DNA from: Bolinopsis microptera
Taxonomy: Eukaryota; Ctenophora; Tentaculata; Lobata; Bolinopsidae
Length of the DNA: 64,000 nt
Direction of reading: 5' to 3'
Assembly: GCF_026151205.1 (NCBI RefSeq)
Contig: NC_087082.1
Coordinates: 9,988,901-10,052,900, forward strand
Position 1 is the stretch's first letter; each line of letters starts with the position of its first letter. The notes beneath the pieces are model-generated. The model saw nothing but the letters and a program-made list of their open reading frames with translations. It made no database searches and had not been told where the DNA came from. Shown here one piece after another: positions 10,457 through 22,394 of the stretch. The translations under genes were made by a program, and so were the position numbers.

Positions 10457-11733
10457 CTGCCGTTTTCTCAGAAAAGGCAGTAAGTCCATATTTGCCATTT
10501 CGAGATATTGCGACTTTTGCGTTTATGGTTTTTTTTTCGCTTACTTTTTGCGTAAGATCGAAAATAAACACGTTGAGTTATCAATAATTAGTCAAATTTT
10601 AATTTGTCAAAAAAATTAAAGCTTTGAGCCGTCCATAAGCTTAGATATAACCATTTTTATGCCAAATAATCGAGCTTATTTTTCATACTGGATGGACTTG
10701 ATGCCTTTTCTGAGAAAACTTGGACTTACTTCCTTTTCTGAGAAAAATCTCTGTTCAATATTTTTCTGAGAAGGAAGTAAGTCCAAGCTTTTTATTGTAT
10801 CACGTTGCGACCCCCACGGTCGTTTCACTATGTCGTCCTGACGATACGAGGGGATACGAGGGGATACGAGGGGAGCCGCGCACTTCGTGCGCGGTGGGTC
10901 ATACAACGTATGACAAGCTTTTTACTAAATTTTTGAGGTTTGGATCTATGTATTTTGGATTATATTGTAAAATATAAACAATTAGGTAAATCTAAATTGC
11001 TCCATATCATATAATAAATGTTTTTGAATAATAGTTTGCCCTTATTTAGGCAAACTCGCCAATTTTGAAAGATTTCAGTGCATTAAATGATATCTTATCG
11101 ATATTTTGATGAAAATGAACTTGATCTAAAAGATATACCTAAACTAAACATTCTCTGCGATTATAACAGCCCAATAACTGCTCCAATGTTTATGTTTTGC
11201 GACTAAAATACATCCGGTGTTTTTGAAAATCGGCCACCAAATTTTTTTTGAGGCCTAAATGAAAATTTTGATCACTTAAGTAAAGTTGAAATGTAATTAT
11301 ACATCGATTCTGAAAATTTCAAGCGAAAATATCGATCGGCAGTAAAGTTATGTTCTTTTTGGGAAATCGCTTTCTAAAATTCCGCTTTTAGTGATGCTTT
11401 TATAGGAAGTAAGTCCAGCTACTTCTTCCTATCACAGATAATTTATCTCAGAAAAGGCAGTAAGTCCACGGAATTACTTCCTTATCTCAGAAGATTTTCA
11501 AGATTTTCTCAGAAAAGGCAGTAAGTCCGGACTTACGTCCTTCTCTCAGAAAATAATTGGCCAAAACCGAACATAATGTTTCTCAACTGGGACTTACTTC
11601 CTTAGAAATTGCATGCAACAATGTTTCTATACATTAATATGTAGCTCATGTTGTAGAGAATTTTCTACTTTTGATACCAATATTGTCATATTTCGAAAAA
11701 TTGGACTTACTGCCTTTTCTGAGAAAACGGCAG
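10457..11733. mobile_element. Nested 1.28-kb element with CTGCCGTTTTCTCAG termini
   Basis: Left terminus CTGCCGTTTTCTCAGAAAAG (10457) and its complement ending at 11733 form ~30-bp inverted repeats that run into GGCAGTAAGTCC. TATG flanks both ends (10453-10456 and 11734-11737), a possible 4-bp target duplication, and GCTATAG lies beyond on each side. Internal inverted copies of the AAGTAAGTCC/GGACTTACT motif occur at 10722-10790, 11405-11415, 11455-11590 and 11700. No coding region was found. Confidence 0.65.
10795..10917 (+). other. Structured GC-rich repeat, copy 1
   Basis: From TTGTATCACGTTGCGACCCC to CATACAACGTATGACAAG. GACCC pairs with GGGTC as an outer stem enclosing a TCGTC/GACGA hairpin and a CCGCGCACTTCGTGCGCGG hairpin. 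GGGATACGAG is repeated three times between the hairpins. A second copy at 48844-48945 keeps the fold with changed stem bases. It could be a structured RNA or a tiny transposon; no known RNA family was recognised. Confidence 0.5.
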
Positions 11734-11744
11734 TATGGCTATAG

Positions 11745-12230
11745 TTGTTAAACGTTAAATATCTAACGTTGGTTATAAGTTTTATTTTTAACGTTGCAAA
11801 ACGTTTATTATTTGACGTCAGATCAAGGTTACCTTATTAACTATAAGCAGAGTTTAAAATTCAACTACAGTTTAAAGTTGTATGTAGGTTACATATAAAA
11901 CGTTGTTAAACGTTAAATATCTAACGTTGGTTATAGGTTTTATTTTTAACGTTGCAAAACGTTTATTATTTGACGTCAGATCAAGGTTACCTTATTAACT
12001 ATAAGCAGGGTTTAAAATTCAACTACATTTTAAAGTTGTATGTAGGTTACATATAAAACGTTGTTAAACGTTAAATATCTAACGTTGGTTATAGGTTTTA
12101 TTTTTAACGTTGCAAAACGTTTATTATTTTACGTTAGATCAAGGTTACCTTATCAACTATAAGCAACGTTCAAAACTCAACTAAATTTTAACGTTGTATG
12201 TAGGTTACATATAAAAACTTTGCCGGCTGG
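11745..12230 (+). repeat. 158-bp tandem array, three copies
   Basis: Units start at about 11745, 11903 and 12061, each beginning TTGTTAAACGTTAAATATCT. The unit is itself rich in AACGTT palindromes. The third unit is more diverged toward its end. Confidence 0.85.
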
Positions 12231-12663
12231 TATAGGCTTAGACTAATATTTTGAGAAAAAGCGTGATAGTAAATTACGAGTATCACCCGTTAACGAGTGA
12301 GATTCGTCCAGTATAACCTGTTTATGCTCTAACCATAGCCCTCTCGCTAGTAGTACGCTTAGACACATTGCTATGTGAAAGAAGATGATGTAAAGATCTA
12401 AATGTTAAATTAGTATTTGCAAATTAATAGTATTGAAATCTCGCACAGCAAGTTATTAAAAGAATGTAATGAGAGTCGAGCCGAATTTATTGTTCAGTAA
12501 TCACATATATCGTACCCACGAGTTTTCAGTTTACGAACTACGCGCAAGTGTGAAGTGCAAGCGCGAAAGCTTTAGTGCAATTTAGCTACGAAAATACCAA
12601 AACCCTTAAAATGCGATGCATTCAGTATTTAGAATTAATATATTATAAATTTATAAGTTATGT
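12231..12663. other. Interior of the 7.3-kb element, nothing recognised
   Basis: No ORF above 60 codons and no repeat pattern; may be original interior sequence of the 7.3-kb element. Confidence 0.4.
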
Positions 12664-12671
12664 CAATCCTC

Positions 12672-12773
12672 TTACCTGGGGACCCAGGCTAGGCTATTAT
12701 GTACATGTTCATAAACATTAAGATTTGGCGAATAAAGATTTGGCGGAATGACAGGCTGAGCGCGGCCCAGTAA
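12672..12773. mobile_element. 102-bp MITE (family M1) with 8-bp target duplication
   Basis: Begins TTACCTGGGGACCCAGG, ends GCGGCCCAGTAA, and is flanked by CAATCCTC on both sides (12664-12671 and 12774-12781). The core GGCGGAATGACAGGCTGAGC is shared with 2853-2923 in opposite orientation and with 40915-41001. Confidence 0.85.
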
Positions 12774-12781
12774 CAATCCTC

Positions 12782-13575
12782 GGGATCGGAATTATTTTGA
12801 ATAAATACTTTACAGCTTTGAGCTTCGACATTCGAGTAATCTATTTGACGATGTTTGTTGTAGCGCGATGCACTACTGGGCCGCGCCGCGCCGCCAATAA
12901 TATAATGCTTCTTGCAACCACTAGTGCTTTACTAAACATACTTGGTCAGTACGTTACTGTATGTACGAACTTTTAAAAGGTGTCGAACTGTACAAATTTT
13001 AAAAAGCTGTCGAGGAATTTTTACCGAATTTTTAAAAAAAATTTTGTTTTTTAATCAGTACACAGTAATCACTTCAGTCCGAAAAATTCGTTATTTTTGT
13101 CCGGGAGATTACATTTCAGATTTAAAATATTAACATGCATCCGCACGTCATCGTTTCCCGCCATTTTAACACAAATTTTTGCAATTAGCTTTTTATTATA
13201 TATTTCGAAAATTTGTGAGGCGAATTTTTCCCAAATTAATCCCGAACTGAAAAAACGTGCCGAACTGTACGAATTTTTTACGACTTTTGTACGAACTGAC
13301 CAACTATGTTACTAAATTGGCGATATGCACCATGACTGGGCCTCGCCGAGCTGTGAACATGAACAGTGAAGGATTGACATCGTGAATCAACGCGATGCGT
13401 TACTGTGAGTGTGTCGCGCCGCGCATCCAAAAATGCTTCTCGGTATCCAATAATGCTTTTCGGCGAAATGCACCACTGAGCTGTGAAAGATTGGCATCAT
13501 GAATCAACGATGTTAGTAACTTGTATAAATTTCGTCGAAATAGTACGTGCCGCTTTCTTCCGATCCCGAAATGTT
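12782..13575. other. Stretch with dispersed GCGATGCAC and CTGGGCCGCGCC motifs
   Basis: Several related phrases recur (GCGATGCACTACTGGGCCGC at about 12866; GATATGCACCATGACTGGGC at about 13320; TGAATCAACG at about 13383 and 13500). They look like decayed tandem or M1-related copies. The ORFs at 12942-13315 have no recognisable content. Confidence 0.35.
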
Positions 13576-13867
13576 AAGGGTCGACGGTCGTTTACATATT
13601 AGTATTACTATTACGTAATCAGCTGAGGAGGTTGGGGTTTTCAAATGATTATTGATTACGCTAGTGTAATATTGACATAAATATAATAGCTATGGTAAAA
13701 CTGATTACGGGGTATGTGAACGACCCCTCATTGTTAGTAATCAGTTCCATACATAGCTATTAAGCTATTAGTATTATGTCACAATCACACTAGCGAGCGT
13801 AATAATTTGGAAAACCCCGGCCGGCGGCATCAGGCCCTTTATATAATTATAATATGTAAACGACCCC
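13576..13867. mobile_element. Foldback MITE with GGGGTCGTTTACATAT termini
   Basis: The left arm (from AAGGGTCGACGGTCGTTTAC) and right arm (to ATATGTAAACGACCCCTT) are inverted copies over most of their ~140 bp, including GGGGTTTTC / GAAAACCCC and GCTAGTGT / ACACTAGC. The left end carries a 7-bp insertion relative to the right. No coding content. Confidence 0.6.
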
Positions 13868-14045
13868 TTGATTAAGTGATATTTAATATTTTGTTCCACT
13901 CAGCCGAATATTTGATAAATCGAGTGTAATACTAATAGTTGGGTGACTTCGACGAGCCGCGCAAGCTTATAGTTATATTATTTGCATTCTCACTTAAACT
14001 ATAATTAATTTTCATACACAGTAAAAATTAATTTTCGTATAACAT

Positions 14046-15820
14046 ATTTGACCAAAACCCATAATCATGGGTAGAGTGAACCGCTGCCAGTGTCTCTCTT
14101 TTCCAAACAAAAGAAAATGATATTAATTTGAGGAACCGTCCGCAAATGCAAATTGATACCGAGAATGAAATCGGTCGCTCGCTTTTCCCATTCAATAAGC
14201 TTTATTACAATACGTAAGCCGTGAATGAATGGGAAAAGCGAGCGACCGATTTCATTCTCGGTATCAATTTGCATTTGCGGACGGTTCCTCAAATTAATAT
14301 CATTTTCTTTTGTTTGGAAAAGAGAGACACTGGCAGCGGTTCACTCTACCCATGATTATGGGTTTTGGTCAAATATCATCTCTTTTTGATTATAATGTCA
14401 GGATAATTTACACAGTCGAAACTTAATAAGGAGGTAATTTCAACGATTTGGAAATTTTACCTTTGAAAACGTTTCCTTGTGTTTAGGTAGGCATATCTGT
14501 CAATAACAGACTGAATATAGCACTTTTTACTCATTCAAGTTGGCATTAAATTCATATATAATGCCATTTTAATATCGTGGGAAAGCAGAATATATTCGAA
14601 ATCACGAATGAGCAAAATTCTCACCTTTCGCACGTGCAAACTTTGAGCGGACGTTGCGTGCGCATAAAATATTGAATCACCATAAATTTTTGCATAGTGT
14701 TATTTAATATATAGTTTGATAAGCATGAAAAGTTTCAGAAGATTTCAAAAAGAACTTGGATCACAACGGGACTCCAAAGTTGGTAAAAATCGTGAAAATA
14801 ACAATTTTTAGTGATTTTAGCTATTTTAAATGAATTTGGGCGTGTCCCCACGTGTGCAACTTTTCGATTTTTAACTTTAAAACTAGCCTATAACACAATT
14901 TAGACCTTTAGGAAGCAAAATTGAGCTCCACAACCCAAGGGATGGCCCAACACCAGAGAATACTAATTCACAACTTTTGTGTTTTTATAAAATTATTCTT
15001 CAAAAAAGCACAAACTTCAATAGCGAATAACTTTATGAAGAAGCAAGGTAGGAAAACTTTCCGGTAGATTTTCAGAATGCTTGAACAATTATCTAAGGTG
15101 AAAATTTCCTCAGATTTTGAATAAAATTACTCCTTAATGCTTTAAAATCGATTTGAAAAGTTGTTATTTTGTCAAAAATCAAGTTTTAAAAACACTTAAA
15201 TTGATGACGTCATCAAGTGATGATGATGACAATAAATTATTTTTCGATATAATGTAAACTAAAGTATAAACAATTATCTTTAAAACCTGTGGTTCGAAAT
15301 GACTGTATCTTTTATACTTTTGAATCTACGGACACTTAAATGTAGGCTACAATTTACTGCAAAAGCGTCTATACATATATATATATATATATATAGCTTC
15401 ACGACAATCTGTTGTAAAACAGGGGTTCCAGAAAACCCACTTCCCGATACTCCTGCAACATGAAATTTTTTTTACAGTCGATTTGGACAAGGTCTAGACG
15501 CTCTGCAAAGTTTCAGATCTCTAACTCAATTTTAACATGGTTTTTAAGGCACCTGAATATGGCGATTTTGGGTTTTTTACCTAATTTCGTATAACATGCT
15601 GGTGCGTATTTTGCGCAAATTTCTTAAAAACCTCCACATAACTATTTCTTATTCCTGTCATCTTTAACATTGAATTAGAATGTTTTGAACTTAAATATAC
15701 CTGCTGAACTACTTTCGATGAGTCTTAATGCCTGGAAAACAATAAAGGGGATATAATAGTATAGGGGGTACATAGTGTTGTGAATATAAGGGCAACGGTT
15801 ATGCTTGCCAGCATTGTGAT
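14046..15820 (+). mobile_element. Foldback element FB, full copy B
   Basis: Same modular order as copy A: palindromic head 14046-14374, body to about 15370, TA-repeat 15373-15394, right module 15396-15820 ending GCATTGTGAT. It is closer in sequence to the 55.5-63.6 kb array than copy A is. A TGACGTCA site lies at 15205-15212. It sits inside the 7.3-kb element, so it inserted after that element did or came with it. Confidence 0.85.
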
Positions 15821-15844
15821 AAAATAAAAATAACAATAAAGATT

Positions 15845-16302
<458 letters not shown>

Positions 16303-16344
16303 TAGGATTACTGTTACTGTGATAGGATATGATATCTTGTGCTA

Positions 16345-16740
16345 TATGTAGCGACGACATCTGACGCAGCGACATATAGCGCTAGATAGCGACATCTAGC
16401 GCTAAATAGCCTGGACTGTCACGACCCAAAATTCTTCGCTATTTAGCGCTATCTAACGCTATTTAGCGCTATCTAACGCTATTTAGCGCTATCTAACGCT
16501 ATCTAGCGCTATATGTCGCAACGACATCTGACGCTATATAGCGCTATCTGGCGCTATATAGCGCTAGATAGCGTGAACTGTCGTAAACTGACTTATCCCG
16601 CTATCCAGCGCTTGATGTCGCCTGCGTCAGATTTCGTCGCGACAGATGTCGTCAGATGACGTCAGATATCGCTAGATGGCGTCAGATAGCGTCAGATGTC
16701 GCGGCAACATATGACGCTAGATGACGCTAGATGTCGTCCC
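16345..16740. repeat. Subterminal TAGCGCTA array, right side
   Basis: TATTTAGCGCTATCTAACGC, TATATAGCGCTAGATAGC and related palindromic units, matching in kind the left array at 10095-10450. AACGACATCTGACGC occurs on both sides. Confidence 0.8.
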
Positions 16741-16741
16741 T

Positions 16742-17060
16742 AGAATTTTTATGAAAATAGCGCTATCTGTCGCCTGGCGTCAGTGCTGCGTGCTTAGCGT
16801 CATCTAGCGTCATCTAGCGTCATCTAGCGTCATATAGCGTCATATAGCGTCATATAGCGCTAGATAGCGCTAGATAGCGCTAGATAGCGCTAGATAGCGA
16901 CATTCGAAAGGTGCCGTGCACTTAGCGACAATGTCGCTAATTGGCGTCATCTAGCGTCATCTAGCGTCATCTATCATCATCTGGCGATATTTCACGCTAG
17001 ATGACGCTAGATGACGCTAGATGACGTCATATGTCGAATTTCAACTATCAGTAAAGGTCC
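16742..17060 (-). repeat. Right terminal inverted repeat of the 7.3-kb element
   Basis: Inverted match to 9757-10094, including the unique segment GGTGCCGTGCACTTAGCGAC. It ends at GGACC, with the GCATTTAT duplication immediately after. Confidence 0.8.
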
Positions 17061-17492
17061 GCATTTATAAGAATGCTCAAACGACTATCTCTCCAGACAG
17101 AAAAAACTGTTCTGACAGAGATATATGCCTGGAGAGATACGTCCAGAATGGCAGAATTTGAATCAATCAAATTCATTATGCCTACCAAACGCAACGACAG
17201 GATGAACGTGTTGCAATACCATCTGAAGGCACGAGGAAGGGAGTTTACCCGTGCAGTTGACGCACTGAGTTATGCAATAGAGACAAGCATGGACAAGAAA
17301 TGGGACAGAAACCATAACGGTTTCATTAACGCCCTAGACACAGTATTAAAAAGACTGTGGTGGATTTCCCATGTCCATCGGTCGGTGAGCAAGAACTCGC
17401 CAATGCAGAAATTAAAATTGAGATATTTAATAGATGTGGATTCTCGTGGGGAGGTACATTTGTTTATATTGGTAGACTCACCAACTACTTGA
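17061..17492 (+). pseudogene. Gag-like ORF, 3' part after the insertion
   Basis: After the GCATTTAT duplication an open frame runs to 17492 (the 139-codon frame starts at 17073). Up to about 17410 the translation is basic and helical (for example LKARGREFTRAVDALSYAIE). The last ~26 codons read into the repeat that begins at 17418, so the true end is uncertain. It is in register with the open frame that reaches 9756 once the 7.3-kb element and one target copy are removed. No zinc knuckle or protease motif lies here. Confidence 0.45.
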
Positions 17493-18526
17493 TTTCAAGC
17501 TCATTACTTAAACTAACGGTAGATGTAATAAAAGGAATACAAGGAATCCATTGGCCAATCCTCCTCTCCCAAATACTATATATTATATTATTCATTTCTA
17601 AAATTAAATTGATGTAATATTCATGTTATATAATATGTTTATTGTTTAGTGTTTACTAATAGTACTGTCATTCTTGTATCCATGGAATTGTGAGTCAAAG
17701 AGAGTTAAAGAATACCATCTTAAGCAACCAGGGAAGAAAAAGTGCATGTGGATGTGTATACAAGGTTGTAACCCCATTTGCTGTAACGAAGTATCCTTCT
17801 CTTTAATTTCAGCTACCTAGTAAAGGTAGATATTGACACTCTGGTAATTCTACCTGATTTAATAAAAGGGAAAAACGCCCAAAGAGATGAACATTTTTGG
17901 ATTTTTAATGGTTTTATAATTAATATGCCTTCGAGCGTTACTTTTTAGCTATGTCCGAGCGTTCATTTTAAGTTATGTCCGTCACAAGAATTTCGCCATC
18001 CTTTGCGGACTAGGAACCGGAAAACACAGGAAGGGGATGAAGAGACGGAAAGAGGAAATAATAAAGAACTAAATGGTGCAGTAAAAGACGGCGAAGAAGA
18101 ACTAAGGAAAAAGAAAGAGGAGGATTCGGGAAGCAGTTCATGGAAAAGGAAGTTAACAGATAAATTGGAGGTTCTATTAAGGGTGGACCAATTAGCTTAA
18201 CCTTGGACTCAATGAGGATCATGAACAGGCAGTTAAGAGACTCTCTCATATCAGACGGCATTTACCCGGAGAAGAGGAAAAAATGGGGTGTGCTATTAGA
18301 GTTTTTGGGATTATAGGTTGAATCGAGTTTTATTACACTCGATCATGATTTATCTATTTGCATCTATCTATTCTCGCATTGCATTTCGTTCTACGTTTCA
18401 AATTTCTGCCCTCTGTTTTAACAGTACTGCAACGATACCACGTACACACCGGCCACCTTGTTGTACGCCGTGTGAACTGGAAATAAAATGACAGAAAAAT
18501 TAAAACCACTGATCAAGCGGATCGAT
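17418..18526 (+). repeat. Retroelement 5' region, second copy
   Basis: Matches 7772-8330 and then 8825-9360 in order, lacking 8340-8820. It contains the charged ORF fragment 18003-18200 (equivalent to 8796-9131 but with an earlier stop) and ends with the ATGACAGAAAAATTAAAACC start at 18488. Confidence 0.65.
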
Positions 18527-19135
18527 AAGCTATGTGCTGCTATCTTCAAACTGGGAAGCGAGAAAGGAGTGAAATCAAAAGATTTGGAGAAAAACTTCAA
18601 CAAGGCACCACTTGCAGAGTTGGCAATGAATCCTTTGTCCTGCTTAAAAGAAACCAAAAGACAGCTAGAGGATCAGAACCGACAGCTGTCGGTTAAGGGG
18701 GGACCAATTAGCGTAACCTTGGACTCAATGAGGATCATGAACAGGCAGTTAAGAGACTCTCTCATATCGAACAGCATTTCCCCGGAGAAGAGGGAAAAAT
18801 GGGGTGTGTTATTACACCCCATCAAATTTACACATTGCACAATAAATTTGTCAGAAAAACGTTACGTATCTAGCCTTGCAGGCTTATTAATTAGAAATGA
18901 TAACTTAGAATCTACTTTCGTGCGATATATGAATAAATCAATAGACCCTGTAGACCTGTCAAAACATTATACAGCATTTGTAAATTGGACAAATGTTTCG
19001 GAGGTACACCTACATAATGTAAGAATAGTCTCACCAAACCTTATAGGGAAACCAATCAAGATAATCAATTATATTGGCAATAATGAAGTGCCATACGATT
19101 TCTTTAAGTTTAATACTTTAATAATAATACCATAA
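18488..19135 (+). pseudogene. Chimeric retroelement ORF: gag-like start joined to an envelope-like region
   Basis: The 215-codon frame opens like the one at 9320, then has a Lys-rich stretch. It repeats the block found at 9026-9115 (GPISVTLDSMRIMNRQ) and from about codon 118 continues with unrelated sequence rich in N-x-S/T sites. Reading on past 19135 needs changes of frame. At about 19240-19310 another frame encodes a ~20-residue hydrophobic span followed by a Cys/Lys-containing tail, interrupted by stops. That layout (glycosylated region, membrane span, short tail) recalls an LTR-retroelement envelope-like protein. It is clearly degenerate and assignment to any family is not possible from this sequence. 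Confidence 0.35.
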
Positions 19136-19460
19136 AAAATACATTTAATGAGATAAGTAATAGATTCAATAAAACAATTGATGAATTATTAATTCCTATG
19201 TTTGACCAATGGCAATACTGAATACAGCGACCATAATTACATGTTCATAAAAAATATTCATACTATAATTGTGGCAATATCAGCTGTTAGTATATGGCTT
19301 TTGATCATATCATGTTACATATGACATAAATTTCTGTGCATACGTCTATGTAACAATTGTGGACATCGTAACATATACTATTATTTATTTCAATCTTGCA
19401 AAAAAAAAGATAAATCTATTCTAATAGATCAAACATTAACGAAAACGTTAATAAGAAAGG
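19136..19460 (+). pseudogene. Degenerate membrane-span and tail region following the chimeric ORF
   Basis: Coding-like segments in shifting frames contain one hydrophobic span (about 19243-19315) and then a Cys-containing, Lys-rich tail ending at a TAA near 19468. At least two frameshifts and one in-frame TGA separate the pieces. It is described as part of the same decayed element as 18488-19135. Confidence 0.3.
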
Positions 19461-19469
19461 TAAATTAAC

Positions 19470-20389
19470 CATACATGATTCTAGTAGCGACATTGATAAA
19501 GTAAATCAATCATATTATCGGACCAAAGCGTTTTAATATAAAACTTTTTTCAGAGCGGAACAATAGAGGACATAAACATAACCTGTGCGTCAAAAACGGA
19601 CAAAGCGGAAAGTAACATTCCAGATTTCCAGAAAGCCACAGTGCTACGATCGGTAAAAAAAGATTTCAAAATTATTTTAATGATCATGTTATTGTTAATA
19701 AATTGAAGAAAAGGCGGGAAGGATGTAATTACAATAGCATCCATGAAATTAATCACGAATTTTTACCAAAACATAAAGGTACGTTGACTGAGGTAGGCTC
19801 GAAATCGGAAAAATAAACAAAAAACCGGGGACTTGAGAGGAGGAGTGGGGGTGAGCATATCCCGGATCAGAACTCTGAATAAGGTAAAGTTAACAGGGGA
19901 AGAAGGAGGGGCAACTTCCACAGGTTATGACATAAATTATCAAGAACATGTATGAGAAGTCTTGAAATAGTGATAAGTAGGGGGATATAACAGAGTAAGT
20001 TAAAGGTAAAACTTACGTAATAATCATGTACCAAGTTGCCCTAAAATTAAATATGGCACATAAAGTAATCCTTAGTAAAGGTAATATAAAATCAAGATAG
20101 AGGCCATATTTGATAGAATAGTTGTACTTACAGAGAACAGTTCATGAGGGTCTCGCCTTCGTAGCAGCGGAAGGAGGTGGGCCACCCCAGGGAAAACAGG
20201 GAGAGGAGGTATAAAAACATGATGAGTATTTAGTCGAAAGGAGGTTGAAATATTGTTATAATGGAAATGAGAAATTTAGAAATAGGATGGCTAGATAAGT
20301 AAGAGATAAGGACATTGATAATAACAGATTAAAAGATTAGTAGTGTATAAAATAGGAAGGATCAAATATTATAACTTAAGTAGCTCAGA
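19470..20389. other. No gene recognised; purine-rich stretches
   Basis: 19800-19930 and 20150-20220 are G/A-rich, with short open frames but no recognisable motif. Possibly more of the adjoining retroelement debris. Confidence 0.35.
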
Positions 20390-20644
20390 ATGAACCAAGT
20401 GAAATGCAACGTGGCGCGGAGAGACAGACGAGTGATAATGGGGAAGGAAAGAGTGGAGTCGGAGACGGATAGCAGTTCTGGAGGTTACGTTACCTTGAGC
20501 ACTATAGCAACCGCAATCAGTCCCCTAGCAACCGAGGTAAATTTAGGTTATTTTTTAATCTTATCGACCAAATGAAAGACCAATATTATCTGGAAATAAT
20601 ATTTTATTTGATGTGTGATATTTTAAATATTGAGAAGATATGAA

Positions 20645-20770
20645 TACAATAATATTATCATAACAAAAACTGTCTTAATAGTAGCTATAGCACTATAAAC
20701 TTATAAACAGTCCGTAACACCAAAGATAACAGCTCATTATGATAGTTGATTACTTCTGACACCTTCGCTA
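20645..20770 (-). repeat. Inverted partial copy of the 4.9-5.07 kb repeat
   Basis: The complement of this stretch matches 4945-5070, including CAACTATCATAATGAGCTGT and AAGACAGTTTTTGTTATGAT. It shows that the dispersed unit extends ~60 bp beyond the end of the tandem-duplicated part. Confidence 0.75.
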
Positions 20771-21500
20771 ATTCACTCCTATGAGCCGCGCTTTTATTCT
20801 GACAAACCAGTGGTCTGAACTCGGGTATATTATCCCGGAGGAGGGGGAGAGAGTCTAACTGCAGTACTTTCATATAGCATACTACTTATAGTTATATATC
20901 TTTATTCATATTTTAATTAATTATCTCTGATTTTAGAATTTTCAATCAACAAATTTATCAGTTGATAATAATATTTCAGATTTCCGATATTTCCACGGAG
21001 TTGTTTATTCAGGGCCTAGGGAGGAATTCATCCGAATCCTGAATTAAGAGGCTAGCACTGAGAGTAGGCAGCAAAGGGGGTATACTTCAGTATTACGGAA
21101 GAAGAGAGAGTTGCAGTAGAGAGATAAAGAGAGTGCCAATAGGACGGAGAGAAAGAACAGGATTGAGTTCCACATACAAAATCGGGCGGGAAAATTGCAA
21201 TGCAGCGGAGAACTTCCACACAATTTTGTGCGGAGGATATGTTGTATAGTCATTTTGGCATTGAATGAATGAACTATAGTGGATTTGGGCCTAATATAAG
21301 GACGGTCAGCGAGGGCTGGAAGTGTTATGTAGTTTAAGGGTCTATATTATAGTGCTCCGAAGTAAACGAGAGCTACGAACAAAACAGACGATGGACCTGG
21401 TACATTGTACCAATGGTAACAATTATGGGGTTAATGATGATAGGATATTAGTGCGTGTGGAAAGCGCTTCCTGAGGGATGTAGAGTAAAAAGTAAAGGAC
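20771..21500. other. No gene recognised
   Basis: AT-rich sequence with scattered purine-rich runs. Short frames on the minus strand (21044-21253) have no recognisable features. Confidence 0.35.
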
Positions 21501-21501
21501 T

Positions 21502-21885
21502 GTGCGAAGTGAGACACCCCCACAATTTGAGGGGGTAGGGTTTGAGGAACTGCAAACCCCTCCCGAAAGTCAGGGAGATGTAACACCAACAGAACTAAAA
21601 GGGAGAGGAATGATGACTCCTCCAGTTAAACCTAATTTTGAGAAGCCAATAGGAGCAAGTACACCAAAACCATCGGCTCTAATAGCGGATCTAAGAAGAG
21701 TGGAAGGAGAAATGAGAGAGAAATGTGTGAGTTTGAAAGATAGGATAGAAGACATGGACATAGACTTAAAAAGTTTAGGTGACCGTTTAGTCCAGGGAGT
21801 GAGGCAGGGGGAGGTTAGAAGGTCAGAAAGAAATAAAAATAAAATAGTAAATTATAAAACAGAAAGAAATCCCAAGGGGCCGTAA
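21502..21885 (+). CDS. Pro-rich and coiled-coil gag-like ORF fragment
   Basis: A 127-codon frame opening at GTG after an in-frame TAA. The first ~55 residues are Pro/Thr-rich (TPPVKPNFEKP). The next ~45 are predicted helical with alternating charges (RVEGEMREKCVSLKDRIEDM), followed by a basic tail (RRSERNKNKI). This order, and the zinc-knuckle frame ~600 bp downstream, suggest a gag-type polyprotein of a retroelement, but no diagnostic domain is present. The lack of an ATG suggests a missing 5' part or decay. Confidence 0.3.
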   Translation: MRSETPPQFEGVGFEELQTPPESQGDVTPTELKGRGMMTPPVKPNFEKPIGASTPKPSALIADLRRVEGEMREKCVSLKDRIEDMDIDLKSLGDRLVQGVRQGEVRRSERNKNKIVNYKTERNPKGP

Positions 21886-22394
21886 GTAAAGGGTGAAGGG
21901 ATGAAAAGTACATTGGGAATATTAATGAAGTTAAATCAGCAGAATGATGATGTGGGAAGAAAAAATGTGCTGGCTGCTGATTGGTGTGGTGGTGATGGTG
22001 GTATTGGCTAGATGGATGGAAAAGAAAGGGACTACGGACAACTTTAAATTGCAGCAATCTATTCTAATCGCAGCAGCATACATTTACTATTACTATCATG
22101 ATTGTACTATAGACTGAAAAGCTATCAGATCAATTTTTGGCGTTTTTAACCACGTACTTGTAATGTTTTTAATTATTTAATATCCTAACTTATAAATTTT
22201 TATTCAGAACGAATTAACAAATAATATCTGATAATTTATTCGACAGTTTAGTCTGATATTGATATTGATATTGACTATATTGATATTGTTATTATTAAAT
22301 GAAGCTTACTCCAGACGTACATAATATTACTTCTTTTAACAAAGGGACTTGGATACTGGAGTATAAACGATCAAGTTAGCATACATTTCTAACC

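Noticed and set aside
10720-10977. 85-codon ORF over the structured repeat
   Set aside because: Covers inverted motifs and the GC-rich hairpins; no recognisable protein features, and the second copy of the repeat is not open in the same way.
14065-14292. 75-codon ORF repeated at 56694, 58037, 59380 and 62483
   Set aside because: It runs through the FB palindrome and its loop; the two arms encode reverse-complement sequence, and no protein-like conservation independent of the DNA repeat is evident.
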